Assembly: GCA_964372145.1 (NCBI GenBank) | Contig: CAYJPM010000010.1 | Coordinates: 1 to 26,049, forward strand | From: CAKOSP01 sp964372145 | Lineage (GTDB): Bacteria > Bacillota_I > Bacilli_A > RF39 > UBA660 | Direction of reading: 5' to 3' | DNA: 26,049 bases | Part shown: positions 14,836 to 22,410 of the stretch, piece after piece | How the letters are laid out: every line of letters begins with the position of its first letter | Numbering within the stretch: the first letter of the stretch is position 1 | Notes under the pieces: generated by a model | Seen by the model: the letters and a program-made list of their open reading frames with translations, nothing else | The model's database searches: none | What the model was told of the DNA's origin: nothing | Position numbers and translations under genes: made by a program

Positions 14836-15084
14836 ATGAATTTTAGAAGTAATATTGAAAATTTTTTATATGATAAATTATATTTTATATCTATGTTTGA
14901 AAATAAACTACATATATATTCTTTTAACAAAGTAATAAAATTAAATAAAAGCAATATTATTTTAGAATTTGATAATTTTATATTGAATATAAAAGGAGAT
15001 AAACTTGAGTTTAAGAAACTATTAAAAAATGAAATGCTACTATCGGGGAAAGTTTTAAGTTTAAATATTGAATATAATGAGTAA
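14836..15084 (+). CDS. yqfC: YabP/YqfC-family sporulation protein YqfC
   Basis: An 82-residue protein whose strand pattern (ENKLHIYSFNKVIKLN, then IILEFDNFILNIKGDKLEF, then LLSGKVLSLNIEY) fits the YabP/YqfC domain. The identification is strengthened because yqfD follows directly, as in B. subtilis and Clostridia, where both are expressed in the mother cell during sporulation. The ATG at 14836 is preferred over TTG 14824; GGTGAT just upstream is a modest ribosome-binding site. It overlaps yqfD by eight bases (ATGAGTAA). It opens the operon that runs to recO. Confidence 0.72.
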   Translation: MNFRSNIENFLYDKLYFISMFENKLHIYSFNKVIKLNKSNIILEFDNFILNIKGDKLEFKKLLKNEMLLSGKVLSLNIEYNE

Positions 15085-16183
15085 GATAAGTGTTAAAGTT
15101 AAATATTCTAACTATTATAATTTAATAAGTAAATTAAATTATATAAATATTAATATTTTTAATATAAAAAAACATCATCAATATTTAATATTAACTATTA
15201 ATTCAAATGATTATGACAAATTGTGTAAATATATTGTTAGTTATAAATTTACTATATATAAAAGTATGAATTATAAGTTTATATTAAATTATTTAAAATG
15301 TAATATATCTTTTTTGTTTTCGATTGTTATTAGTATTTTTTTGTTTTTATTTTTAAATTATATTATAGTAGATATTGATATTATTCATGAAAATAGTAAT
15401 ATAGTTAATATTATAGAACGTGAATTAATAAGTAATAATGTTAAAGCACTTACTTTTAAAAAGAGTTATGAAAAACTTGAAAGTATTAAAGAATCTATAT
15501 TGGAAAAATATCCTGATAAATTAGATTGGATAGAAATAGAAATAGTTGGCATGAAATACATTGTCAGAGTTGAAGAAAGAATAATTACTAATGAAAACAT
15601 CACTGATACATATTGTAATGTTTATGCTGAAAAATCAGGGTTAATTACAGATTTATATGTTGAAGAGGGAATAGCTGTTGTATCAAGAGGTGATTATGTA
15701 GCCCAAGGCGATTTATTAATTACTGGTGATATCGCTCTTAATGATGAAATCAAAAATGAAGTTTGTGCAAAAGGTATTGTAAAAGTAGAAAAGTGGTATG
15801 AAACAGATATTTCTTTACCAATAAATTATTTTGAAGATGAAATAACTGATAATAACAGATATAACTTATTATTAGAGTATGATAATAAAGAAATAAAATT
15901 ATTAAATGATAGATTGGATAATTATATTACAGATGAAAAAATATTATTTGATTTATTTGGATATAAACTTATATTACAAAACAATTTGGAAATTGAAAGA
16001 AAATATAAAAAATACACTGAAGAAGAAGGGATAAATAAGGCTTTAGATTTAGTTGAAGAAAAAATGCTATTAAAATTAAAGGAAGGAGAAAAAATTTTAG
16101 ATAAAAAAGTTTTGATTAATAATCAAAATAATAGTACAATAGAGTTAAGAGTATTTATAATAACTGAAGAAGTTATATCTTAG
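15077..16183 (+). CDS. yqfD: Sporulation protein YqfD
   Basis: A 368-residue membrane protein. A cytoplasmic N-terminal domain (1-75) precedes a membrane helix (about 78-102), after which the extracytoplasmic part contains YCNVYAEKSGLITDLYVEEG and RGDYVAQGDLLITGDIAL, the lipoyl/biotinyl-like segment typical of YqfD. In B. subtilis yqfD is a mother-cell sporulation gene required for efficient spore formation. The ATG at 15077 is chosen over TTG 15068. It overlaps yqfC and is followed seven bases later by the VanZ-like Shine-Dalgarno region. Its presence suggests the organism, or its ancestor, sporulates. Confidence 0.85.
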   Translation: MSKISVKVKYSNYYNLISKLNYININIFNIKKHHQYLILTINSNDYDKLCKYIVSYKFTIYKSMNYKFILNYLKCNISFLFSIVISIFLFLFLNYIIVDIDIIHENSNIVNIIERELISNNVKALTFKKSYEKLESIKESILEKYPDKLDWIEIEIVGMKYIVRVEERIITNENITDTYCNVYAEKSGLITDLYVEEGIAVVSRGDYVAQGDLLITGDIALNDEIKNEVCAKGIVKVEKWYETDISLPINYFEDEITDNNRYNLLLEYDNKEIKLLNDRLDNYITDEKILFDLFGYKLILQNNLEIERKYKKYTEEEGINKALDLVEEKMLLKLKEGEKILDKKVLINNQNNSTIELRVFIITEEVIS

Positions 16184-16196
16184 AAAGAGGTTGTTT

Positions 16197-16814
16197 ATGT
16201 TCTTAGATTTAATTGATAATACTATAAAAAGTAGTTGGCCTATACTTTTGATGATGATTGTTACAATAACTATTATTAGATTTTTCTATTTTAAATATAA
16301 TAGAAAAAAAATGCGTTTGCATGAAGAATTAATGAGTCTTATATTTCTAATATACATTTATATGTTGTTTACTTTTTTAAGTAATTCAGATTTAAATACA
16401 GTATCAGGTTTTAATATCAAGCCTTTTGAAGAAATACTAAGATATGATTTTGGTAGTTCTTTATTTTATTTAAATGTTGTTGGAAATATATTGATTTTTT
16501 TACCTTTGGGGTTTTATTTAGGTTATTATATTAAAGCAAAAAAAATAACTATTATATTATTTATAGCAATGATAGTTAGTTTAGTAGTTGAATTAACACA
16601 GGTGTATATAGGAAGATCATTTGATATAGATGATATTATATTAAATGTTTTTGGAGCATTGATTGGTTATGTATTATATAAATTATTAGATAAAGTAAGA
16701 AAAATATTACCTAACTTCTTACAAAACGATGGACTTTATACGCTTTTATGTATTATAATATTAGGAGGTTTAGCGTTTTATTTTTTAAATGTGTTAGGAG
16801 TAATAAATATATAA
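16197..16814 (+). CDS. VanZ-like family membrane protein
   Basis: A 205-residue protein with about five hydrophobic helices. NILIFLPLGFYLG and ELTQVYIGRSFDIDDIILN followed by VFGALIGY match the VanZ-like pattern (N-x-x-x-F-x-P-x-G, and E-x-x-Q...R-x-x-D-x-D-D...N-x-x-G). VanZ proteins are linked to low-level teicoplanin resistance; most homologues have unknown roles, possibly in envelope lipids. ATG at 16197 lies behind AAAGAGG. The stop overlaps the ybeY ATG by one base. In B. subtilis the corresponding place between yqfD and ybeY holds phoH and an HD-family gene, so this gene is a replacement or insertion. Confidence 0.82.
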   Translation: MFLDLIDNTIKSSWPILLMMIVTITIIRFFYFKYNRKKMRLHEELMSLIFLIYIYMLFTFLSNSDLNTVSGFNIKPFEEILRYDFGSSLFYLNVVGNILIFLPLGFYLGYYIKAKKITIILFIAMIVSLVVELTQVYIGRSFDIDDIILNVFGALIGYVLYKLLDKVRKILPNFLQNDGLYTLLCIIILGGLAFYFLNVLGVINI

Positions 16815-17254
16815 TGAATAACTATGATATAATTGATGAATTTGGTTTTGAGTATCCTCATGTTTTGAAGGATGTTATTAATAGAACTTTAGAATTAGAA
16901 AATGTTACTAATAGTGTATTTAGTATTGTATTTGTAGATGATAAGAAAATACAAGAAATAAATAAAACATATAGAAATAAAGATAGTGTTACTGATGTTA
17001 TATCATTTGCATTTGAAGACAGTGGTTTTGCAACAAATGATATAAGAGTTTTAGGTGATATATTTATATGTATACCTAAAATGAAACAACAAAGTATTGA
17101 TTATAATCATAGTGAAGTAAGGGAAATTTGTTTTCTAACTGTTCATGGTTTATTACATTTACTTGGTTATGATCACATGAATGAAATAGATGAAAAAATA
17201 ATGTTCGATAAGCAGGAGATGATATTAAATGAAAATGAAGCAACAAAAAGGTAA
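16814..17254 (+). CDS. ybeY: Endoribonuclease YbeY (rRNA maturation factor)
   Basis: A 146-residue zinc-dependent RNase acting in 16S rRNA 3'-end maturation and ribosome quality control. The signature HGLLHLLGYDH (111-121) gives the zinc histidines 111, 115 and 121; NKTYRNKDSVTDVISF (50-65) and LGDIFI (80-85) are also conserved. The ATG at 16814 is chosen over upstream in-frame codons because it is coupled to the VanZ-like stop (TAATG) and gives the normal family N-terminus. Overlaps dgkA by 26 bases. Confidence 0.93.
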   Translation: MNNYDIIDEFGFEYPHVLKDVINRTLELENVTNSVFSIVFVDDKKIQEINKTYRNKDSVTDVISFAFEDSGFATNDIRVLGDIFICIPKMKQQSIDYNHSEVREICFLTVHGLLHLLGYDHMNEIDEKIMFDKQEMILNENEATKR

Positions 17255-17636
17255 AAATGAAATAATTAAAAGACCGTGGTATAAACTTGTTAAAAGTACT
17301 AAGTATTCAATTGAAGGCTTAGTATATGCATATAGTAATGAACAAAGTTTGTATAGACATGGTTTTGCTACTATATTAGTTATTATAATAGGTTTATTTT
17401 TAGATTTAACTTTTATGAATTGGGTAGTTATGATGTTAGCATCTGCTATACTGCTTTCAATTGAACTTTTAAATACTGCAGTAGAAGCAGTAGTTGATTT
17501 AGTTACTGATGAATTTCATCCTAATGCTAAAATAGCAAAAGATTGCGGTTCGGCTGCATCATTCGTCGCTTCAGTTGCGTTTGGTGCTATATGTGGATTT
17601 ATATTTATAGAAAAGATTGTGGAGATGTTGAGATAA
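17229..17636 (+). CDS. dgkA: DgkA-family lipid kinase (undecaprenol/diacylglycerol kinase)
   Basis: A 135-residue integral membrane protein with three helices (about 45-60, 63-81, 112-128). The signature ELLNTAVEAVVD (79-90) with Glu79, Asn82 and Glu86, then AKDC (103-106), marks the family. In Gram-positives these enzymes usually phosphorylate undecaprenol, recycling the lipid carrier for wall synthesis. RBS GGAG lies 10 bases before the ATG, inside ybeY. The stop overlaps the era start by one base. Confidence 0.93.
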   Translation: MKMKQQKGKNEIIKRPWYKLVKSTKYSIEGLVYAYSNEQSLYRHGFATILVIIIGLFLDLTFMNWVVMMLASAILLSIELLNTAVEAVVDLVTDEFHPNAKIAKDCGSAASFVASVAFGAICGFIFIEKIVEMLR

Positions 17637-18520
17637 TGAGAAGTGGATTTGTTAGTTTAATTGGTAGACCTAATACTGGAAAAAGTACTCTTTTAAATGC
17701 TATTATAAATGAAAAAGTTGCTATTACTTCTGATAAAGCAGGAACTACTAGAAATATAATACAAGGTATTCATAATGAGGAAGGATATCAGATAATTTTT
17801 GTGGATACTCCTGGTATTGGTAAACCGACTTCTAAACTTAGTAAAACTTTAAATAAAGAAGCATCTTCAATGACTAAAGATGTGGATGTAGTTTTATTTG
17901 TAGTTGATATTGCTTCTGGTTTTGGTAGAGGTGATAAATTTATTTTAGATATGTTAAAAGAAAGTGATTTACCTGTTATTTTAGTTTTAAATAAGATAGA
18001 TAAATTAAGTAATGATGAATTATTAATTAGAATTAATGAAGTTAAAGATTATCATTCATTTGCAGAAATAGTACCTTTATCTGCTATAGAAAATGATAAT
18101 GTAGATAGATTAATTGAAGTAATAAAAAAATATTTAACAGACACTATTACATATTATCCAGAAGACGCTTTTACTAGTAATTCTTCAAGTTTTATGGCAT
18201 CTGAATTAGTAAGAGAGAAAATACTTAATTCCACTGTTGAGGAAGTTCCTCATGGAGTTACATGTTATACAACTAAATTTGAAAACAAAAAAGATATATT
18301 AAATATTTATGTAGATATTATTGTGGATAGAGATTCTATTAAAAAAATAATAATTGGTAAACAAGGTTCTAAATTAAAAGCAGTAGGAATTGAAGCTAGA
18401 AAAGATTTAGAAAGATTATTTGGTAAGAAGGTTTATCTTGAAACTTATGTAAAAACAATAGAAAATTGGAAAGATAAAGAAAAATATTTATCTGAGCTTG
18501 GATTTATAAATTTAGATTAA
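17636..18520 (+). CDS. era: GTPase Era
   Basis: A 294-residue GTPase binding 16S rRNA in small-subunit assembly. G1 is GRPNTGKST (10-18), G2 is in AGTTRN (35-40), G3 is DTPG (57-60), G4 is NKID (119-122) and G5 is SAI. The C-terminal KH domain (about 205-280) has IIGKQGSKLKAVG. The ATG at 17636 is coupled to dgkA (TAATG); the longer frame upstream is out of keeping with the family. ybeY-dgkA-era order is conserved in Bacilli. Confidence 0.96.
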   Translation: MRSGFVSLIGRPNTGKSTLLNAIINEKVAITSDKAGTTRNIIQGIHNEEGYQIIFVDTPGIGKPTSKLSKTLNKEASSMTKDVDVVLFVVDIASGFGRGDKFILDMLKESDLPVILVLNKIDKLSNDELLIRINEVKDYHSFAEIVPLSAIENDNVDRLIEVIKKYLTDTITYYPEDAFTSNSSSFMASELVREKILNSTVEEVPHGVTCYTTKFENKKDILNIYVDIIVDRDSIKKIIIGKQGSKLKAVGIEARKDLERLFGKKVYLETYVKTIENWKDKEKYLSELGFINLD

Positions 18521-18573
18521 TTTGAATAAAATACATTTATATATAACACTATATATATAGGATGGTGATATAT

Positions 18574-18663
18574 ATGAATAAAGATACCGCTTGGAAAAAG
18601 TTTGCTAAGACTGGTAAAGTTAGTGATTATTTAGATTATAAAAAGATAGCTAAGAAAGGTTAG
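18574..18663 (+). CDS. yqzL: YqzL-family small protein
   Basis: A 29-residue ORF between era and recO, the same place as yqzL in B. subtilis. Its sequence includes AWKKFAKTGKVSDYLDYKKI, closely resembling the YqzL core (WKxFxxTGxxxxYLxxKE). RBS AGGATGGTGAT precedes the ATG. recO starts one base after the stop. Function unknown; synteny and motif agree. Confidence 0.8.
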   Translation: MNKDTAWKKFAKTGKVSDYLDYKKIAKKG

Positions 18664-18664
18664 T

Positions 18665-19378
18665 ATGCATGAAGTAGTAACTGGTATTATTATAAGTGAA
18701 ACTCCTTATGGAGAAACTTCTAAGATAATAAATGTTTTTACAAAAGAATATGGCTTAATAGGAATTATGGCTAGAGGTGCTAAAAGTATGAAGTCTCCTT
18801 TTCGAAGTAGTTCCATGTTATTTAATTATGGTGTATTTAACATTAAATATAATGAAAATAAACTTAGTACGTTAGTATCTATAGATGTAAGTAATTATTT
18901 TAAGAATATAAGAAGTGATTTAACATTAATGGGTTATATAGTTTATATAACGGATTTAACAAAGCAAATATTAAAGTCTTCTAGTAGCAATGAAATATAT
19001 GATATTTATTTAAATATTTTACTTAAATTAGAAGAAGGTTTAGATCCTTTAATACTTAGTAATATACTTGAAGTAAAATTATTAGATTATTTAGGTGTAG
19101 GTATTAATTTAAATGAATGTGCTATATGTGGATCTAAAACTGATATAATTACAATTGATACTTCTTATGGAGGATTAATTTGTAAGAAATGCTTTACTAA
19201 TAATAAAATTCTTGATATGAAAATATTAAAACTTCTAAGAATGTATTATTTAGTAGATATTAAGAGTATTACTAATATAAAAATAGATGATAAATATAAG
19301 AAAAGTATTGATATGCTTCTTAAAAATTATTATGAAAATTATACAGGTGTATATTTAAAAAATAAAACTTTGATATAG
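18665..19378 (+). CDS. recO: DNA repair protein RecO
   Basis: A 237-residue mediator that helps load RecA on single-stranded DNA in the RecFOR pathway. The N-terminal OB domain has GIIISETPYGETSKIINVFT (7-26) and GARGAKS-like MARGAKS (35-41). The zinc module has Cys152, Cys155, Cys173 and Cys176 (CAIC...CKKC). It begins one base after yqzL, with AAAGG in the yqzL end as ribosome-binding site. It closes the operon; its last codons form the left arm of the terminator. Confidence 0.93.
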   Translation: MHEVVTGIIISETPYGETSKIINVFTKEYGLIGIMARGAKSMKSPFRSSSMLFNYGVFNIKYNENKLSTLVSIDVSNYFKNIRSDLTLMGYIVYITDLTKQILKSSSSNEIYDIYLNILLKLEEGLDPLILSNILEVKLLDYLGVGINLNECAICGSKTDIITIDTSYGGLICKKCFTNNKILDMKILKLLRMYYLVDIKSITNIKIDDKYKKSIDMLLKNYYENYTGVYLKNKTLI

Positions 19379-19390
19379 TTTTATTTTTTT
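19357..19390 (+). terminator. recO intrinsic terminator
   Basis: Perfect 13-bp stem (AAAAAATAAAACT / AGTTTTATTTTTT), loop TTGATAT, T run. The left arm is coding for the end of recO. Confidence 0.83.
19358..19389 (+). repeat. 32-bp direct repeat, copy 1 (recO terminator)
   Basis: Matches 20226-20257 at 31 of 32 positions, including the loop, which need not be conserved in unrelated terminators. Offset 868 bases. Confidence 0.75.
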
Positions 19391-19395
19391 ATGTA

Positions 19396-19424
19396 TTTAC
19401 AATAAGTAATTAATATGATACAAT
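19396..19424 (+). promoter_or_regulatory. Promoter of the gene at 19451
   Basis: TTTACA (19396-19401), 17 bases, TACAAT (19419-19424) preceded by TGA as extended -10. Confidence 0.65.
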
Positions 19425-19450
19425 ATTTGAAATTATGAAGAGGAGATATT

Positions 19451-20224
19451 ATGGAAAAGTATTTAAAAGTATTTAATGAAATTAGAAAAAGTGGAAGTTT
19501 TTTAGATTATTCAGTATTATTTGATAAAATAGAAGGCTATATAAAAGGTAATATTGATTCTTTTGAACTTATGAAAGATACTAATGATTTAGCGAAAGGG
19601 TTAATTTATCGCATAATAAATAAGATAATTAATTATGAGTATAAAGATGTAAAATACTTTATAGAATTACCTAAAGATATGTTTTATAACACGTCAGGTT
19701 CTAGAGCTATTTATGCAGCAGAAACTAAACAAATAGATGTAACTTATAATAATATGAGAACAATTGGACCTGAATTCCAAGTTAAAGATAGTCCTATTTT
19801 TCATGATAATCATTATATAGAAATTACTGGTGATTTTTCTAAATATCCAAATGGTGTAATGTTATATTATAGTGATTGGTTTAAAATTATTGCAAAATAT
19901 CCTAATATATATAATTTGATGTATCATTTATATACAACTGATTATGAATTTAAAAATAAATATAAAAATATAACTATTGAAAGAATAAAGTCTGAGTTTA
20001 ATAATAAATTAAATATTGAAACAAATAACCTACAAGATGGAGAACCTAATTTTTGGTGGAATGGAAAAAGTGAGGCTATGTATGTAACTCAGGATTTTAT
20101 TGATAGTATTGAGTTTGTTGTTCCTAAAATATATTTATCTTATGATCAGGTAATTAGTGAGGATTTTGTTAGTTTTGAAGAATTGTTAAATGGTAATGAA
20201 CCTTATTCTAGAAAATTATCTTAA
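19451..20224 (+). CDS. Unidentified soluble protein, 257 residues
   Basis: I do not recognise this family. No signal peptide, membrane helix or nucleotide-binding motif is seen. The N-terminal third (1-65) looks helical (SFLDYSVLFDKIEGYIKGN); the middle (70-150) is mixed and has SRAIYAAETKQIDVTY and HDNHYIEITGDFSKYPNG, suggesting a beta-rich region; GEPNFWWNGKSEAMYVTQ (about 197-214) is a notable aromatic stretch. RBS AGAGGAG is good and the gene has its own promoter and terminator, so it is a real single-gene unit. It interrupts the recO-glyQS neighbourhood of B. subtilis and is bracketed by two copies of the recO terminator, which suggests later insertion. Confidence 0.7.
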   Translation: MEKYLKVFNEIRKSGSFLDYSVLFDKIEGYIKGNIDSFELMKDTNDLAKGLIYRIINKIINYEYKDVKYFIELPKDMFYNTSGSRAIYAAETKQIDVTYNNMRTIGPEFQVKDSPIFHDNHYIEITGDFSKYPNGVMLYYSDWFKIIAKYPNIYNLMYHLYTTDYEFKNKYKNITIERIKSEFNNKLNIETNNLQDGEPNFWWNGKSEAMYVTQDFIDSIEFVVPKIYLSYDQVISEDFVSFEELLNGNEPYSRKLS

Positions 20225-20225
20225 T

Positions 20226-20257
20226 AAAAATAAAACTTTAATATAGTTTTATTTTTT
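20226..20257 (+). terminator. Terminator after the 19451 gene (duplicate of recO terminator)
   Basis: Twelve-base-pair stem AAAAATAAAACT / AGTTTTATTTTT, loop TTAATAT, T run. Second copy of the 32-bp repeat at 19358-19389. Confidence 0.82.
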
Positions 20258-20258
20258 A

Positions 20259-20287
20259 TTGTTTTATATTTATAATGATGGTATAAT
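20259..20287 (+). promoter_or_regulatory. Promoter of the second surface-protein gene
   Basis: TTGTTT (20259-20264), 17 bases, TATAAT (20282-20287) preceded by TGG. The -10 is perfect and extended; the -35 is fair. Confidence 0.6.
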
Positions 20288-20310
20288 TTATCTATAATAT
20301 AGGAGCACAT

Positions 20311-21681
20311 ATGAAAATAACTTTGACTAAAAAAAATATAGTATTATTAGTTTTATTGAGTTTCTTAGTAGTTTTATTAGGTTTTTCTTTTGCGTATTTT
20401 GTTGGTGGAGTAGGAACACCTGCGATAACTGATACATCTATTACAGGTGATAAAACTTCTAGACTTATTTTTACACCTGGTAATCCAATTAGCTTAGTTG
20501 CTTCTTTAGATAACTTTACAGACGGGGCTGGAAGTTTAAGTGGAGAAACAACATCAACAGCAACACTTACATCATCTTCTACTCAAGAAGTAGTAAATGA
20601 TACTTATAATGTATATTATAATATAACAGAAAATAATTACATATATACAGTTAATGAATCTACTCCTGAGTTGATACTTGAAATATTTGATAATGAAGGT
20701 AATGAAATAACTTCATTAGACGGACTTACATATGTAACAACAACTGATGCACTTACAGGTGAAACTATAAATGGTTTTGATGTAACTACTTATACTGGTT
20801 TAGTTACTGTAAAAGAAGATACTCCTATATCAGCAACTCATCCAGATAATACAATTCATGAATGGAATGTAAAGTTAACGTATTTGAATTTAGATGCTGA
20901 TCAGTCGCTAAATGAAGGAAAAACTTTTGATGGAGAATTTATTTTAAATGAAGTTAAAATAGGTTTTTATTATGACTTAATTAACATTGAAAGTTCGGGT
21001 GATAGTTTAATTCAGCATACTGAATCACTTGAACATTCAGCACAAGATAATAACTATAGATATTCAGGTATAAATCCAAATAATTGGGTATGTTTATCTG
21101 AAGTAATATCAACTTGTAATTCAGATGATTTATATAGGATTGTCGGAATATATGAGAATCGTGTTAAACTAATGAAAAATACCACTAATATCAGTTTTAG
21201 ATATGATCAATTGTCCTCAGCTTATGATGCTTTGAATAATACTTTTTATAATTCATTATCAGAAAAAATTAGAAATTCTATAGAAGCAGAGGTTTTTACA
21301 ACTGCTTCTATAGTTACATCTCTTTATGACGCAAAACAGTATTATGATGTAGAGAATAGTTCTTATTCTACTGAAGCTTACAATGTTGTTAGTATAACAG
21401 GAAGTGATTTTTTATTTGCTTCTGATCAAAGTAGTTGGGGAGTAATGAATAATGAAGGTAGTGAAAATGTTGTAAATAAAACTACTAATTGGATATATAC
21501 ATCAAATTTTCATCAAAGATTTTTAAATATGGATTATATCATAATATCAAGTAATGCTAATATTAATTTTGCGTGGTATCATGATGCTTGGTTTGTTAGA
21601 CCTGTGTTTTATTTAAAAGAAGAAGTTAAATTAGCACAGGGAACAGGTACTTTATCTGATCCGTATTTTATAAAATTGTAA
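20311..21681 (+). CDS. Exported surface protein, constant N-terminus with a different C-terminus (paralogue 2)
   Basis: A 456-residue exported protein. A hydrophobic helix (10-26) leads into FAYF (27-30) at exactly the same position as in the proteins at 8327 and 25530. Residues 1-213 are the shared block; hand counting gives about 65% identity to the 8327 protein (residues 24-213) and about 80% to the partial protein (24-173), with no gaps. The C-terminal part (214-456) differs from paralogue 1 except for a short YRIVGIYENRVKLM resembling its WRIV segment, VRPVFYLKEE, and the ending GTGTLSDPYFIKL. RBS AGGAGCAC; own promoter. tdk follows 24 bases after the stop with no terminator, so tdk may depend on this transcript. 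Confidence 0.77.
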   Translation: MKITLTKKNIVLLVLLSFLVVLLGFSFAYFVGGVGTPAITDTSITGDKTSRLIFTPGNPISLVASLDNFTDGAGSLSGETTSTATLTSSSTQEVVNDTYNVYYNITENNYIYTVNESTPELILEIFDNEGNEITSLDGLTYVTTTDALTGETINGFDVTTYTGLVTVKEDTPISATHPDNTIHEWNVKLTYLNLDADQSLNEGKTFDGEFILNEVKIGFYYDLINIESSGDSLIQHTESLEHSAQDNNYRYSGINPNNWVCLSEVISTCNSDDLYRIVGIYENRVKLMKNTTNISFRYDQLSSAYDALNNTFYNSLSEKIRNSIEAEVFTTASIVTSLYDAKQYYDVENSSYSTEAYNVVSITGSDFLFASDQSSWGVMNNEGSENVVNKTTNWIYTSNFHQRFLNMDYIIISSNANINFAWYHDAWFVRPVFYLKEEVKLAQGTGTLSDPYFIKL

Positions 21682-21705
21682 TAGTATTTTAGTAAGGTGG
21701 TTAAA

Positions 21706-22350
21706 ATGGCGAATTTAATATTTAAGCATAGTGCAATGAATGGTGGTAAAACAATAAATATTTTACAATCAGCTCATAGTTATAAAGAACAAGGTTTAAA
21801 ATATATAATTATTAAATCTATAAAAGATACTAAGGGTAATGATAATATAGTATCTAGAGTTGGTTTAGAAAGTAAAGTAGATATATTACTTGATATAAAT
21901 GAAAGTTTATTACTAAAGAAGAATTATAATATATATTACAATGCTAAAGTTATATTTGTAGATGAAGTGGAAATGCTAAGTGAAAAACAAATTGAAGAAT
22001 TATGGGTTATAGCGCATAAACTTGATATACCTGTTATTACATATGGACTTAAAAGTAATTTTAAAGGTGATATATTTTCAGATGGTGTAGCAAAATTAAT
22101 TGCAATGGCTGATGATATTGATGAGATTGGTAGTACTAGTTTGTGTAAATGTGGAAATAAGGCTATTTTTAATTCTAGGAAAGTTAATGGTAAATACAAA
22201 TTAACAGGTGATATAGTAGTAATAGATGGAACAAAAAATGTTGAATATGTACCCTTATGTGGAGATTGTTATTTCAAGAATGTATATAAAAATGCAGAAC
22301 CTGCAAAAAAAGTGCAAGATTTGATAATAGAAAAAGTTTTCAATAATTAA
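21706..22350 (+). CDS. tdk: Thymidine kinase
   Basis: A 214-residue type II thymidine kinase that phosphorylates thymidine in salvage. The P-loop reads HSAMNGGKT (8-16), close to the E. coli form (SAMNAGKS). The Walker B region is VIFVDEVEML (82-91), where DEAQFL is usual. The lasso/zinc region has Cys147 and Cys149, then Cys185 and Cys188 (CGDC). The ATG at 21706 is preferred over GTG 21697, because AAGGTGG covers that GTG. Followed by its own terminator. Confidence 0.9.
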   Translation: MANLIFKHSAMNGGKTINILQSAHSYKEQGLKYIIIKSIKDTKGNDNIVSRVGLESKVDILLDINESLLLKKNYNIYYNAKVIFVDEVEMLSEKQIEELWVIAHKLDIPVITYGLKSNFKGDIFSDGVAKLIAMADDIDEIGSTSLCKCGNKAIFNSRKVNGKYKLTGDIVVIDGTKNVEYVPLCGDCYFKNVYKNAEPAKKVQDLIIEKVFNN

Positions 22351-22351
22351 T

Positions 22352-22381
22352 AAAAAAGATAGAAGTATTTCTATTTTTTTT
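22352..22381 (+). terminator. tdk intrinsic terminator
   Basis: Stem ATAGAA / TTCTAT extended by A/T pairs past one bulged G, loop GTAT, and a T run. A TATAAT at 22383-22388 directly follows and may be the -10 for glyQS, though no good -35 is seen. Confidence 0.65.
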
Positions 22382-22410
22382 GTATAATAGTAATACAAAG
22401 GAGTTATATT

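Noticed and set aside
17543..17635. N-terminal extension of Era
   Set aside because: The upstream codons overlap dgkA in another frame; the coupled ATG at 17636 gives the normal Era N-terminus.
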